Positions 1 to 7,816 of a DNA stretch of 41,300 nt are shown piece by piece (the stretch's first letter is position 1; every line of letters starts with the position of its first letter). The translations under genes and the position numbers were made by a program. Source of the stretch: Serpens sp964410065 (GTDB taxonomy: Bacteria > Pseudomonadota > Gammaproteobacteria > Pseudomonadales > Pseudomonadaceae). The stretch spans positions 1-41,300 of the forward strand of contig CAYPFO010000024.1 in NCBI GenBank assembly GCA_964410065.1, in the 5' to 3' direction. The notes beneath the pieces are model-generated. The model was not told the origin of the DNA and did no database searches. It saw nothing but the letters and a program-made list of their open reading frames with translations.

Positions 1-2
1 TG

Positions 3-647
3 TTCGTGCGCACCGGCGGCTGCGACTTTCGCTGCAGCTGGTGCGACACCCGCTACGCGGTGGACCCGGCCTTTCGCGCCGATTGGCAGGCCATGGAGGC
101 CGAGGCGATTCTTGCCGAGGTGAACCGGCTGAGTGGCGGCGAGCCGATCCTGGTCACGCTGTCTGGTGGCAACCCGGCGTTGCAGCCGCTCGAAGAACTG
201 CTCAAGCTCGGCCACGCTCAAGGCCACCGCTTCGCCATGGAAACCCAGGGCAGCAAGGCACAGCCCTGGTTTAGCCAGCTCGATTACCTGACCCTCAGCC
301 CCAAGCCGCCATCCTCGGACATGCCGTTTCGCCGTGAGCGTTTTGATGCCTGCCTGGCCGCTGCGGGGGCCGACGCGCAGATCAGCCTCAAGCTGGTGAT
401 CGCTGACGAAACGGATTACCAATGGGCCAAAGCCTTGGCAGCCGACTACCCCGACCTGCCGCTGTACCTGCAACCCTGCAATCCGACGCCGGCCTCGCCG
501 GAACAACCGGAACGCGTGGCCGACACCCAAGCACTCAATGCGCAGTTGCGTTGGCTGGTCGAGCGAATCGCCGCCGACCGCTGGTACCGGCCCCGCGTGC
601 TGCCCCAACTGCATGTGTTGATCTGGAATAACGAACGGGGCGTGTAA
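3..647 (+). CDS. queE: 7-carboxy-7-deazaguanine synthase-like radical SAM protein, 5' end outside window
   Basis: This is the 3' portion of a radical SAM gene; the open frame runs off the left edge. The visible part begins near the iron-sulfur motif CDFRCSWC (CxxxCxxC), followed by CDTRYAV, a glycine-rich LSGGNPAL segment, an ETQGS motif and SPKPPSSDM, and ends with a QLHVLIWNNERG tail. These are features of QueE enzymes, which convert 6-carboxy-tetrahydropterin to 7-carboxy-7-deazaguanine in queuosine and preQ0 synthesis. The LSGGNPAL and SPKPPSS wording differs from the shorter housekeeping Pseudomonas QueE as I remember it. No queC follows. This may therefore be a second, accessory-type QueE. 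The assignment to the QueE family is firm; the pathway it serves is not. Confidence 0.85.
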   Translation, partial: FVRTGGCDFRCSWCDTRYAVDPAFRADWQAMEAEAILAEVNRLSGGEPILVTLSGGNPALQPLEELLKLGHAQGHRFAMETQGSKAQPWFSQLDYLTLSPKPPSSDMPFRRERFDACLAAAGADAQISLKLVIADETDYQWAKALAADYPDLPLYLQPCNPTPASPEQPERVADTQALNAQLRWLVERIAADRWYRPRVLPQLHVLIWNNERGV

Positions 648-690
648 AAAGCCATGCCTGCGCTAAGCCGTATCATGGGTTGAGGCGCTG

Positions 691-950
691 GCAAGGTGGA
701 TCGAGCTTGATCGATCCACCGGCGGCAATTCACTGGGTGGCGATCCACCAAGCGGGGCCTTGGTGGATGTTAAAAAACGACATCCACCCTACAGATAGCC
801 TGGCGCTCCAACAGCGTCATCCTAAACGGCGTGATACCAAGCCTGTCCGCAGCCCCCTTCGAAACGTAGGGTGGATCGCGCTTCATCGATCCACCGGGTG
901 GCGATCCATCGAGCGTAGCCATGGTGGGTGTAAAAACGACATCCATCCAA
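691..950. repeat. Two copies of a GGTGGATCG/CGATCCACC palindromic intergenic repeat
   Basis: The 359 bp between queE and the GFA gene carry two related stretches, about 691-792 and 868-950. Each contains GGTGGATCG followed by CGATCCACC, then a second inverted GGTGG/CCATC pair, and ends in AAAACGACATCCA. The second copy starts with GTAGGGTGGATCG. Each can fold as a double hairpin. They look like mobile intergenic palindromes of the kind scattered in Pseudomonas genomes. A fragment GTAGGATGGATTGAGCG recurs near 1957-1973. No open frame here looks genuine. Confidence 0.7.
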
Positions 951-1006
951 CAACCGATACGCAGGACTTGAGCTACCTTGGGGTTAAACCGTTAACCGGA
1001 GGCTCT

Positions 1007-1363
1007 ATGCCCGAGCACAAAGGCAGCTGCCATTGCGGAGCGATACAGTTCCAATTCCGGGGCCCTGCCATTGAAAGGGGGCTGCGTTGCAACTGCTCCA
1101 TCTGTGCACGAAAAGGCGCACTGATGAGTGCATTCACTGTGGCCCCGTCAGACCTGACCATCGTTGCCGCTCCTGGCGTTCTCTCCACCTACGAGTTTGG
1201 TAGCTGCATTGCAAAGCACCATTTTTGCAGCCAATGCGGTATTTATCCCTTCCACCAAACAGTCGTAAAACCCGGGCACTACCGCATCAACCTGGGATGT
1301 CTGCAGTGCATTGATACGTTCTCTCTTCCGTTTGATGTGTTCGATGGCGCAACCCTTATGTGA
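1007..1363 (+). CDS. GFA / CENP-V domain zinc protein
   Basis: A 118-residue protein of the glutathione-dependent formaldehyde-activating enzyme-like (GFA, CENP-V) family. Visible zinc ligands are the N-terminal CHCG motif, the central CNCSIC motif and a later CSQC motif, in the order and spacing of the family. The family is annotated as S-hydroxymethylglutathione synthase-like, but most members have no proven activity. The open frame extends upstream to 680, but that part lies in palindromic repeats. The start at 1007 is preceded by a clean GGAGG at 998-1002, so I take it as the true start. The gene stands alone between the repeats and a small membrane protein gene. The family call is safe; the reaction is unknown. 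Confidence 0.85.
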   Translation: MPEHKGSCHCGAIQFQFRGPAIERGLRCNCSICARKGALMSAFTVAPSDLTIVAAPGVLSTYEFGSCIAKHHFCSQCGIYPFHQTVVKPGHYRINLGCLQCIDTFSLPFDVFDGATLM

Positions 1364-1510
1364 TCCCCAGGGTGTCAGCGTAAGGTAAGGATGGTTGAGG
1401 CGCAGGCATCGGAACGCTGCCTAAACCCCGAGCCAGAACCTTGCCATCCGGCTCGTCAGTGATCTGACGTGTGCCACTGACAATCCACGTTCTGCCTGCA
1501 TACTCAGACC

Positions 1511-1927
1511 ATGAACGACGACATGCCCCGCCCCGAACTGGACGCCAAGCTGGAGCTCCTTGAGACCCGTATGGATGCGCGTGTCGCCTCGATCGAGGGC
1601 AAGATCGACGCGTTTCTTGCGGCTCAGGCGGCTCGGGATTCGGCCCAGGGCATTCGCAATTCCGGCTTCGAGACGGCCATCCACAGGCTGGAAAGGTCCA
1701 CGGCGGAGCTCAAGGCCAGCCTCAATGCCATGAAGACAACCATGATCGTCACCGCGATCAGCACGGTCCTGGCCATTGTGTTTGGCATCGCCTCGTTCAA
1801 TTCCGCCCTGACCTCCAACATGCTGGCGGCCTTCCAGGCCGGGCGCAGTAGTTCGGGCTTGGAGCAACGGGAGCGCGCGACCCCAGAGCCATCGCCGCCG
1901 GTGCAGGCACCGTCCTCCGGACAATGA
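1511..1927 (+). CDS. Small coiled-coil membrane protein of unknown function
   Basis: A 138-residue protein that I do not recognise by name. Residues about 8-72 are strongly helical and amphipathic, with heptad-like hydrophobic spacing (LELLETRMDARVASIEGKI), which suggests a coiled coil. Residues about 76-97 form one hydrophobic membrane segment. The tail from about 110 is rich in proline, serine and glutamine. The layout suggests a protein anchored in the inner membrane, with the coiled coil on one side and a flexible tail on the other. It starts at ATG, is not obviously part of an operon, and is followed by a strong terminator at 2032-2056. A minus-strand open frame over the same bases looks like a shadow. 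The gene is likely real. Confidence 0.65.
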   Translation: MNDDMPRPELDAKLELLETRMDARVASIEGKIDAFLAAQAARDSAQGIRNSGFETAIHRLERSTAELKASLNAMKTTMIVTAISTVLAIVFGIASFNSALTSNMLAAFQAGRSSSGLEQRERATPEPSPPVQAPSSGQ

Positions 1928-2031
1928 ATCCTGGTCCTCCAGCGTCCGAGGCTCGTAGGATGGATTGAGCGCAGCGATACCCATGCCGCCCGGCCAAACC
2001 CCTCGCTTCACCTGAAAACACGACAACCAAC

Positions 2032-2056
2032 AAAAAGGCGCCAGCGGCGCCTTTTT
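2032..2056. terminator. Bidirectional intrinsic terminator
   Basis: A perfect 11-bp stem, AAAAAGGCGCC / GGCGCCTTTTT, with a three-base loop. The A-run on one side and T-run on the other let it work in both directions. It lies between the convergent small membrane protein gene and the amidase gene. Confidence 0.9.
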
Positions 2057-2079
2057 GCATGGAAACTGAACCCTGACCG

Positions 2080-3786
2080 TCAGCGCGACAGCGGTGGTGT
2101 GCGCGGCGGCACGAGGCGCTTGCTACCGGTGGCCTCATAGGCCGAGGCCAGGCGCAGCAGGTTGGAGTCGTCGTAGGCGCGGCCGGCGAAGGTCAGCCCC
2201 ACGGGCATGCCGATATCCGCCATCACGCCCATGGGCACGGTGACCGTGGGCACGCCGAGGTGGCGAATGGCGAGGTTGCCGTTGGCCACCCAAATGCCAT
2301 TGCTCCAGGCGATGTCCGCCGAGGCAGGATTGATATCGGCATCGGCCGGGGCCACGTCCGCCACGGTGGGGAAAATCACCGCGTCCAGGCCCAACTGATC
2401 CATCCAGTCTTCGAGGTCGAGCTTGCGAGTCTTCTCCAGGCCGCGCAGACCGTCGGGCAGCGTGGCGATCTGATCCCAGGATTTGATGCCGCGCTTGGCC
2501 ATGTTGACGTACTCGTCCATGCCTGCGGCGAGATCGTCTTCCCGGTTCGGCAGGGTGCCGGGGTCGTGGGGGAAGATCAGCGATCCGTCGACATCGGCCA
2601 GGCGATTCAGCTTCGGGTCGCCGTTAGCACGCAGAAAGTCGTCGAATGCCCAGCCACTGAGCTCCCACAATTCATCGTGAAGGAATTCCGGCGACACGAT
2701 GCCGCGATTGAACACGGTCGGTGCGCCAGGACGGTCGCCCTCGCAGTTGGACACCAACGGGAAATCCACCTCTACCACCTCGGCGCCGGCCGCTTCCAGG
2801 GCCTGTCGTGTCTGCACCCAGAGCGCGATTACCGAGTCCCGGGTCTGGATGCGCTGGCCCGTGGGACCGCCGATGCCGGGCTTATCACTGGTCCCCATCT
2901 CCGGGTCCTTGTTGATGAACATGCGCGGCACACCGAAGCGTTTGCCCTTGAGCGCGTCGGCTTGGGCGGCGAGGTCCGCATAGGACGCCGGACGCACGTC
3001 GGAGGCCTTCGGGATCGGCACCCAGGGCTGCAGGCGCCAGAGGTCGCCGCGTGTGTCAGGGTCGTCGGCAACCACCACGTCGAGGACTTCCAGCAGATCG
3101 CTCATGGTGCGTGCAAAGGGCACCACCACGTCCATGGTCGGCGTCAGCGGCCAGTTGCCGCGCACCGAAATCACCCCGCGCGACGGCGTATAGGCGCACA
3201 AGCCATTGTTCGAGGCCGGGCCACGGCCGCTGGACCAGGTTTCCTCGGCCAGGCCGAAGGCGGCAAAGCTGGCGGCGGTGGCGGTGCCGGCACCATTGGA
3301 CGAGCCGGAGGCAAAGGGCGCGGTCAGGTAGTCGCCGTTGTAGGGGCTTTCGGCGCGACCGTAAACGCCGCGCTGCATGCCGCCGTTGGCCATGGGCGGC
3401 ATGTTGGTCTTGCCCAGGCAGATGGCACCCGCGGCGCGCAGGCGTTCGATGGTGAAGGCGTCGCGGTAGGCGATCAGGTCCTTGAACGCCGGGCTGCCAG
3501 AGGCGGCGGTCAGCCCCTTCACCAGGTAACTGTCCTTGGCCGTGTAGGGAATGCCGTCCAGCGGGCCCAGCGTCTCGCCACGGGCACGGCGGGCATCGGA
3601 GGCTTCGGCCTCCTTGAGCGCATCGGGATTGTGCACCACCACGGCATTGAGTCGGGTCGGCGTATCAAAGCCGTCGTAGGCATCGATGCGGGCCAAATAG
3701 GCGCGCACCAGCTCCACGGCGGTGGTACGGCCGGTTTCGAGCGCAGCGCGCAGCTCGGCGATGGAAACTTCGGTGACCTCGATCAT
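2080..3786 (-). CDS. Amidase signature family hydrolase
   Basis: A 568-residue amidase-signature enzyme that hydrolyses amide bonds by a Ser-cisSer-Lys triad. The residues can be placed: Lys84 in IPYTAKDS, Ser162 in FASGSSNG, and the nucleophile Ser186 in TWSSGRGPA. Ser162 and Ser186 are 24 residues apart, as in FAAH and malonamidase. The usual GGSIR nucleophile block reads WSSGR, a variant sub-family. There is no signal peptide, so it is presumably cytoplasmic. I chose the start at 3786 because an upstream GGAG is well placed; the frame could extend 10 codons further. It is a single gene, convergent with 1511-1927. The substrate cannot be inferred; there is no adjacent transporter or partner subunit to suggest GatA. 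Confidence 0.88.
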   Translation of the reverse strand: MIEVTEVSIAELRAALETGRTTAVELVRAYLARIDAYDGFDTPTRLNAVVVHNPDALKEAEASDARRARGETLGPLDGIPYTAKDSYLVKGLTAASGSPAFKDLIAYRDAFTIERLRAAGAICLGKTNMPPMANGGMQRGVYGRAESPYNGDYLTAPFASGSSNGAGTATAASFAAFGLAEETWSSGRGPASNNGLCAYTPSRGVISVRGNWPLTPTMDVVVPFARTMSDLLEVLDVVVADDPDTRGDLWRLQPWVPIPKASDVRPASYADLAAQADALKGKRFGVPRMFINKDPEMGTSDKPGIGGPTGQRIQTRDSVIALWVQTRQALEAAGAEVVEVDFPLVSNCEGDRPGAPTVFNRGIVSPEFLHDELWELSGWAFDDFLRANGDPKLNRLADVDGSLIFPHDPGTLPNREDDLAAGMDEYVNMAKRGIKSWDQIATLPDGLRGLEKTRKLDLEDWMDQLGLDAVIFPTVADVAPADADINPASADIAWSNGIWVANGNLAIRHLGVPTVTVPMGVMADIGMPVGLTFAGRAYDDSNLLRLASAYEATGSKRLVPPRTPPLSR

Positions 3787-3964
3787 GCACTCAACTCCGG
3801 CTGCAGGCGGGGACAATGGTTCGTGGCAGGATAGGTTGTCATGGCGGCCTCATATACTGCGGATGACGATGCGCAGAGTGTACTGACTCGCCAATCTACT
3901 CGGCCAGCCGGAGCTGCTTCGACCACAAGCGGCTTGGCGTCTTAGGCCAGAAAACTGGAGAAGC

Positions 3965-3982
3965 CGAACGAATTTTCGTTCG
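3965..3982. promoter_or_regulatory. Palindrome upstream of the acyltransferase gene
   Basis: The 299 bp between amidase and acyltransferase hold no convincing gene. They contain CGAACGAATTTTCGTTCG, two 8-bp arms around TT. The stem can be extended by a flanking AAGC / GCTT with one bulged base. It lies about 100 bp before the acyltransferase start. It could be an operator or a hairpin; the sequence gives no way to choose. Confidence 0.35.
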
Positions 3983-4085
3983 AGCTTCGCACCCCTAATT
4001 ACCCGGAAAAAAGAATTGTGAGCGATTGAATTGCCAGGTGCGCCCCGGCATAGTGTCGCTCTTATTCAAGATTTAACTAATAACA

Positions 4086-5186
4086 ATGAACCCAGACCAA
4101 TCTGTTTTTCCTAAACGGCTATTTGCATTGGATGCACTGCGAGGTGTCGCGGCATTGGCGGTGGTGCTCTGGCATTGGCAGCATTTCTTTTTTCAAGGAG
4201 CAATGCCGGGTTCGCTTCAAGCTGAACAGCAACCCTTATACAGCGTGTTCTCAATATTTTATCGACACGGCGGTGACGCAGTTGCGTTGTTCTTTAGCCT
4301 CTCTGGGTTCATTTTTTTCTGGTTGTTCGCTCAGGCAGTTGCACAACGTGAGGTTACTGGAAAGTATTTTTTAATCGATCGCTTCAGCCGAATCTACCCA
4401 CTGCATTTAGCTACTTTTTTCACCGTTGCATTATTGCAAATCGTCTACACGCGTTATAACGGGAATCCTTTCGTTTATCCTTTCAATGATCTCTATCACG
4501 GCGTACTGAATGTATTTCTTGCCCCCGCATGGGGGTTGGAATATGGCTGGTCGTTCAATGCTCCCTCCTGGTCAATTTCCGTTGAGGTTCTGCTCTACGC
4601 CGTGTTCTTCCTGCTCTGGCGTTATTCCCCTTTGCCGGTTTTATCCAGCGTCTTACTGATTGCCGTTTCCGCATGCATCTTTCCTTCCCAGTACAAAATT
4701 ACCCTAGGCATGTTTAGCTTTTTCTGCGGAGGGGTTGGCTATTTGTGCGTAGTGTGGCTGATGCAGCGCGCGCCAACTCACTGGGTTGGAAGTGTTTTAG
4801 CAAGCGCTTGTGTGGCGGGATGGTGTCTGTTTGGTGTCGATCAGCCTTTAATCAAATTTGCTTTTTTGTTTCCGATAACAATCATGGCCATTGCTGCGTG
4901 CCATCAATTGCTCGAACCAATTGCCCGACGTGTGGCCTGGCTAGGTGATATCAGCTACGCCTCTTATTTGCTGCACTTTCCGCTCCAAATCATCGCTGCG
5001 CTACTGGCGGATAAATTCATCCCGGGGCGCATGGTGTTTTATCAGCCGTGGACACTGCTATTGTTCTTCGCCGTACTTATCAGCGCCAGCCTGGTTTGTC
5101 ATAGGTGGTTTGAACGGCCGGTACAACAATGGCTGCGTCGGATTGGTCAAAACCGATTAGCACGCAATGCACTTGTTCGCCAATAG
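4086..5186 (+). CDS. Acyltransferase family 3 (OafA/YrhL-type) membrane protein
   Basis: A 366-residue integral membrane protein of acyltransferase family 3. These enzymes move acetyl or other acyl groups onto surface sugars such as O-antigen or exopolysaccharide. Family motifs are visible in order: LDALRGVAALAVVLWH near residue 14 with its conserved His, FFSLSGF, RFSRIYPLH, SWSISVE and GDISYASYLLHFPLQ near the C-terminus. About ten hydrophobic segments are apparent. There is no C-terminal SGNH domain. The base composition is clearly more AT-rich than the neighbours (many T runs), which suggests recent transfer. No other polysaccharide gene lies nearby, so it is an orphan modifier. The upstream ribosome site is weak. 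It ends only 10 bp from the end of the convergent tetR pseudogene. Confidence 0.9.
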   Translation: MNPDQSVFPKRLFALDALRGVAALAVVLWHWQHFFFQGAMPGSLQAEQQPLYSVFSIFYRHGGDAVALFFSLSGFIFFWLFAQAVAQREVTGKYFLIDRFSRIYPLHLATFFTVALLQIVYTRYNGNPFVYPFNDLYHGVLNVFLAPAWGLEYGWSFNAPSWSISVEVLLYAVFFLLWRYSPLPVLSSVLLIAVSACIFPSQYKITLGMFSFFCGGVGYLCVVWLMQRAPTHWVGSVLASACVAGWCLFGVDQPLIKFAFLFPITIMAIAACHQLLEPIARRVAWLGDISYASYLLHFPLQIIAALLADKFIPGRMVFYQPWTLLLFFAVLISASLVCHRWFERPVQQWLRRIGQNRLARNALVRQ

Positions 5187-5196
5187 CACGATTTTT

Positions 5197-5841
5197 CTAA
5201 CACACCCGTATTCGTCTTGCTTGCGAGAGGTAGCTATCTGTACCTTTCTCCCGACTCTCACGCGGCAAGCAGAATGACTCGACCATCTGAGCCATGGCAT
5301 CGATCACTTCATCTCGGGTAAACAGCAGCGGGTCCTGGCTAAAGTAGCGAGCCGTGGTGTACTGCGCGGAGTTGATCAGCGCGAAAAGTGTCGCCGGCAG
5401 GTTGTCCAGGCGGTACTCGTTCAGATGACGAAGCAAGTACTGCTGGCACACCTCGCTCATATCCCGCTCAAGACTCTGGAATAGTTGATCCGAACGCAGC
5501 CGATGCCAGTTGCGCACCAATTCCCGCTGCCCCTTGTCCTGCTCAACTTGCTCGAATACCCCTTGCAGGATCGCCCGCGCGACCGTCCTGACATCCGCGT
5601 CGAGCAGTGGCAGCAGGCGCTCGTGAACCACGGCCATCAGCCGTCCGCCCTGCTGTTGAAGCAGCGCTTCGATGAGCGCGTCCTTGCTGTCGAAATACTA
5701 ATAAAGCGAGCCAATGCTGTCCCCGGCATGCCGGGCCACATGGTCGGTGGTGAGCCCATCCAGGCCGCGATCGCCCAGCTCGAGCGCGGTTGCCTCCAGC
5801 AATGCCGCGACCACCTCCCCTGAACGCGGCTGCTTCCTCAT
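5197..5841 (-). pseudogene. TetR-family repressor interrupted by an in-frame amber codon
   Basis: Two minus-strand open segments, in the same frame, are separated by one TAG at 5698-5700. Reading through gives about 214 codons, the usual TetR length. The first segment (start at 5841, AGGA before it) contains the helix-turn-helix region ending GDSIGSLY. After the stop the frame continues YFDSKDALIE, exactly the TetR pattern GSLYQYFxxKDAL. The TAG replaces a codon that is usually CAG or TAT. The break lies at the end of the recognition helix, so both fragments should be inactive on their own. No frameshift is needed to explain it. The gene is divergent from the fosmidomycin-resistance-type exporter, its likely target. 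A sequencing error or suppression of the amber codon is the alternative. Confidence 0.85.
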
Positions 5842-5869
5842 ATCGGGTCCTACCATACGAGTTGCTTGC

Positions 5870-5881
5870 GAGTAATTACTC
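5870..5881. promoter_or_regulatory. Candidate TetR operator palindrome
   Basis: GAGTAATTACTC, a perfect 12-bp palindrome, lies 29 bp upstream of the tetR start in the divergent tetR/MFS intergenic region. The position would suit autoregulation and control of the neighbouring exporter. No second copy was seen. The assignment rests on position and symmetry alone. Confidence 0.4.
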
Positions 5882-6074
5882 CACAGCCTAGTGACCCCCC
5901 TCTGCCGCGCAGCCCAACCGAGGTATGAACCATGATTCCGAGCCGCAGCGTTTCCTATCCAGCAGCTGCGAGACAAAGCCATCTGCGGGACTTAGGATAA
6001 CGACCAACGTGGGCGCGCATTTCTGAGGGACAGGTCGTCCGCAGGGCGCCTGCTGCCCTGTCGGAATCTCTGCC

Positions 6075-7295
6075 ATGTCCACCAGCACAACCCAGTCGCC
6101 CTCAGCCATCGCCGCGACCGCCAGCCAAGCCAGCCCCTTGGTCTTGCGCGTGATCGGTGCCTGCGCGCTGGCGCACCTGATTAATGACTTGATCCAGGCG
6201 GTGCTGCCGGCGATCTACCCCATGCTCAAGGCCAATTACGGCCTGACCTTCACCCAAATCGGCCTGATCACCCTCACCTATCAGCTCACCGCCTCGCTGC
6301 TGCAGCCCTGGGTCGGCTACCACACCGACCGCTACCCCAAGCCTTGGCTGCTGCCGGCCGGCATGGTCTGCACCTTGCTGGGGATCGTCATGCTGGCCTT
6401 CGTCGGCAGCTTCGCGGCGATTCTCACCGCTGCAGCGCTGATCGGTATCGGCTCCTCGACGTTTCACCCGGAGACCTCACGTGTCGCGCGCCTGGCCTCA
6501 GGCGGTCGCTACGGCCTGGCGCAATCGACCTTCCAGGTCGGTGGCAACACCGGCAGCGCCTTCGGCCCGCTGCTGGCCGCGGCCATTGTCATCCCGTACG
6601 GTCAGGGCAATGTCGTCTGGTTCGGCTTGTTTGCGGTGTTCGCGATCGGCGTGCTCTACGGTCTGAGCCGCTGGTACCGCAATCATCTGAACCTGTTCAC
6701 GCTCAAACAGGGCAGCCAAGCCACCCACGGACTGTCCCGCAGGCGCGTGACCTTTGCCTTGGCGGTGCTGGCACTGCTGGTGTTTTCCAAATACTTCTAC
6801 ATGGCCAGTTTCACCAGCTATTTCACGTTTTACCTGATTGAGAAATTCGATGTGTCGGTTGCCAATTCTCAGGTACACCTGTTCCTGTTTCTCGGCGCCG
6901 TCGCCGCAGGCACATTCCTGGGTGGCCCGATCGGCGACAAGATCGGTCGCAAGACCGTCATCTGGTTCTCCATCCTCGGCGTCGCACCCTTCACCCTGGC
7001 ATTGCCCTACGTAGACCTGTTCTGGACGGGCGCTTTGAGCATGGTCATCGGCTTTATCCTCGCCTCGGCGTTTTCCGCCATCGTGGTCTTCGCCCAGGAA
7101 CTGGTACCGGGCAACGTGGGCATGATCGCCGGGGTGTTCTTTGGCCTGATGTTCGGCTTTGGCGGTATCGGTGGCGCGCTGCTGGGTCACCTGGCGGATA
7201 TCCATGGCATCGAGCAGGTCTACACACTGTGTTCTTACCTGCCACTGCTCGGGCTGCTGACGATCTTGTTGCCCTCAACCAAAGAGAGAGTTTGA
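6075..7295 (+). CDS. fsr: Fosmidomycin-resistance-type MFS drug exporter
   Basis: A 406-residue major facilitator protein with about 12 hydrophobic segments. It closely follows E. coli Fsr as I remember it: SHLLND-like HLINDLIQAVLPAIYP, LTFTQIGLITLTYQL, LLQPWVGYHTDRYPKPW, IGIGSSTFHPETSRVARLASGGR and AQSTFQVGGN. Fsr exports fosmidomycin and probably other small anions across the inner membrane by proton antiport. The N-terminal about 22 residues are polar and low complexity. The gene is divergent from the broken tetR gene, which may leave it constitutively expressed. The start is the only ATG that gives a full first helix; the ribosome site is weak. Confidence 0.87.
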   Translation: MSTSTTQSPSAIAATASQASPLVLRVIGACALAHLINDLIQAVLPAIYPMLKANYGLTFTQIGLITLTYQLTASLLQPWVGYHTDRYPKPWLLPAGMVCTLLGIVMLAFVGSFAAILTAAALIGIGSSTFHPETSRVARLASGGRYGLAQSTFQVGGNTGSAFGPLLAAAIVIPYGQGNVVWFGLFAVFAIGVLYGLSRWYRNHLNLFTLKQGSQATHGLSRRRVTFALAVLALLVFSKYFYMASFTSYFTFYLIEKFDVSVANSQVHLFLFLGAVAAGTFLGGPIGDKIGRKTVIWFSILGVAPFTLALPYVDLFWTGALSMVIGFILASAFSAIVVFAQELVPGNVGMIAGVFFGLMFGFGGIGGALLGHLADIHGIEQVYTLCSYLPLLGLLTILLPSTKERV

Positions 7296-7397
7296 CAGAC
7301 CGTAGGCAATTCCGGCTGCGCTTTGCAGCAAACGCGAACACCGACCTAAGCTCTTTCTCCTCTAGCGATCAACGTCCACAGCCAGAGGAGACTTTAA

Positions 7398-7751
7398 ATG
7401 TCGTACGTCGATGGGTTTGTCGTCGCTGTGCCAACGGCCAATAAACACACCTACAAACAGCATGCCGAGAAGGTTGCCGCTGTGTTCAAGGAGCATGGCG
7501 CACTGAAACTGGTCGAGTGCTGGGGCGATGATGTACCGGAAGGAAAGGTCACGTCATTTCCCATGGCCGTGAAGTGCAAGCCGGATGAAACCGTAGTGTT
7601 TGCCTGGATCATTTGGCCTTCACGAGAGGTGCGCGACAGCGGCATGCAGAAAGTCATGGCCGACCCACGCACCCAGCCCGAGCAAAATCCCATGCCGTTC
7701 GATGGTCAGCGCATGATCTACGGCGGCTTTGAAATGCTCGTGGATCAGTAA
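7398..7751 (+). CDS. DUF1428 family protein
   Basis: A 117-residue cytosolic protein of the DUF1428 (YbaA-like) family. It shows the pattern MSYVDGFVVAVP at the start, ECWGDDVPEGKVTSF in the middle and MPFDGQRMIYGGFEMLV at the C-terminus. The family has a dimeric alpha-beta barrel (ABM-like) fold, and its reaction is unknown. A strong AGAGGAG ribosome site lies at 7384-7390. It follows the MFS gene on the same strand about 100 bp downstream, so co-transcription is possible but not proved. The family call is firm. Confidence 0.9.
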   Translation: MSYVDGFVVAVPTANKHTYKQHAEKVAAVFKEHGALKLVECWGDDVPEGKVTSFPMAVKCKPDETVVFAWIIWPSREVRDSGMQKVMADPRTQPEQNPMPFDGQRMIYGGFEMLVDQ

Positions 7752-7816
7752 TCAGGCTGGGCTTTCCAGCCGACTCCTGGTTGCTCGGCTCGGTTTGAAA
7801 GCCCCCTGCTGCGTTC

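Noticed and set aside
680..1006. N-terminal extension of the GFA gene
   Set aside because: It runs through palindromic repeats; GGAGG before 1007 sets the true start.
2260..3834. Long plus-strand frame opposite the amidase gene
   Set aside because: The minus strand encodes a clear amidase with all triad residues; the plus-strand product has no recognisable domain and is a shadow of high-GC coding bias.
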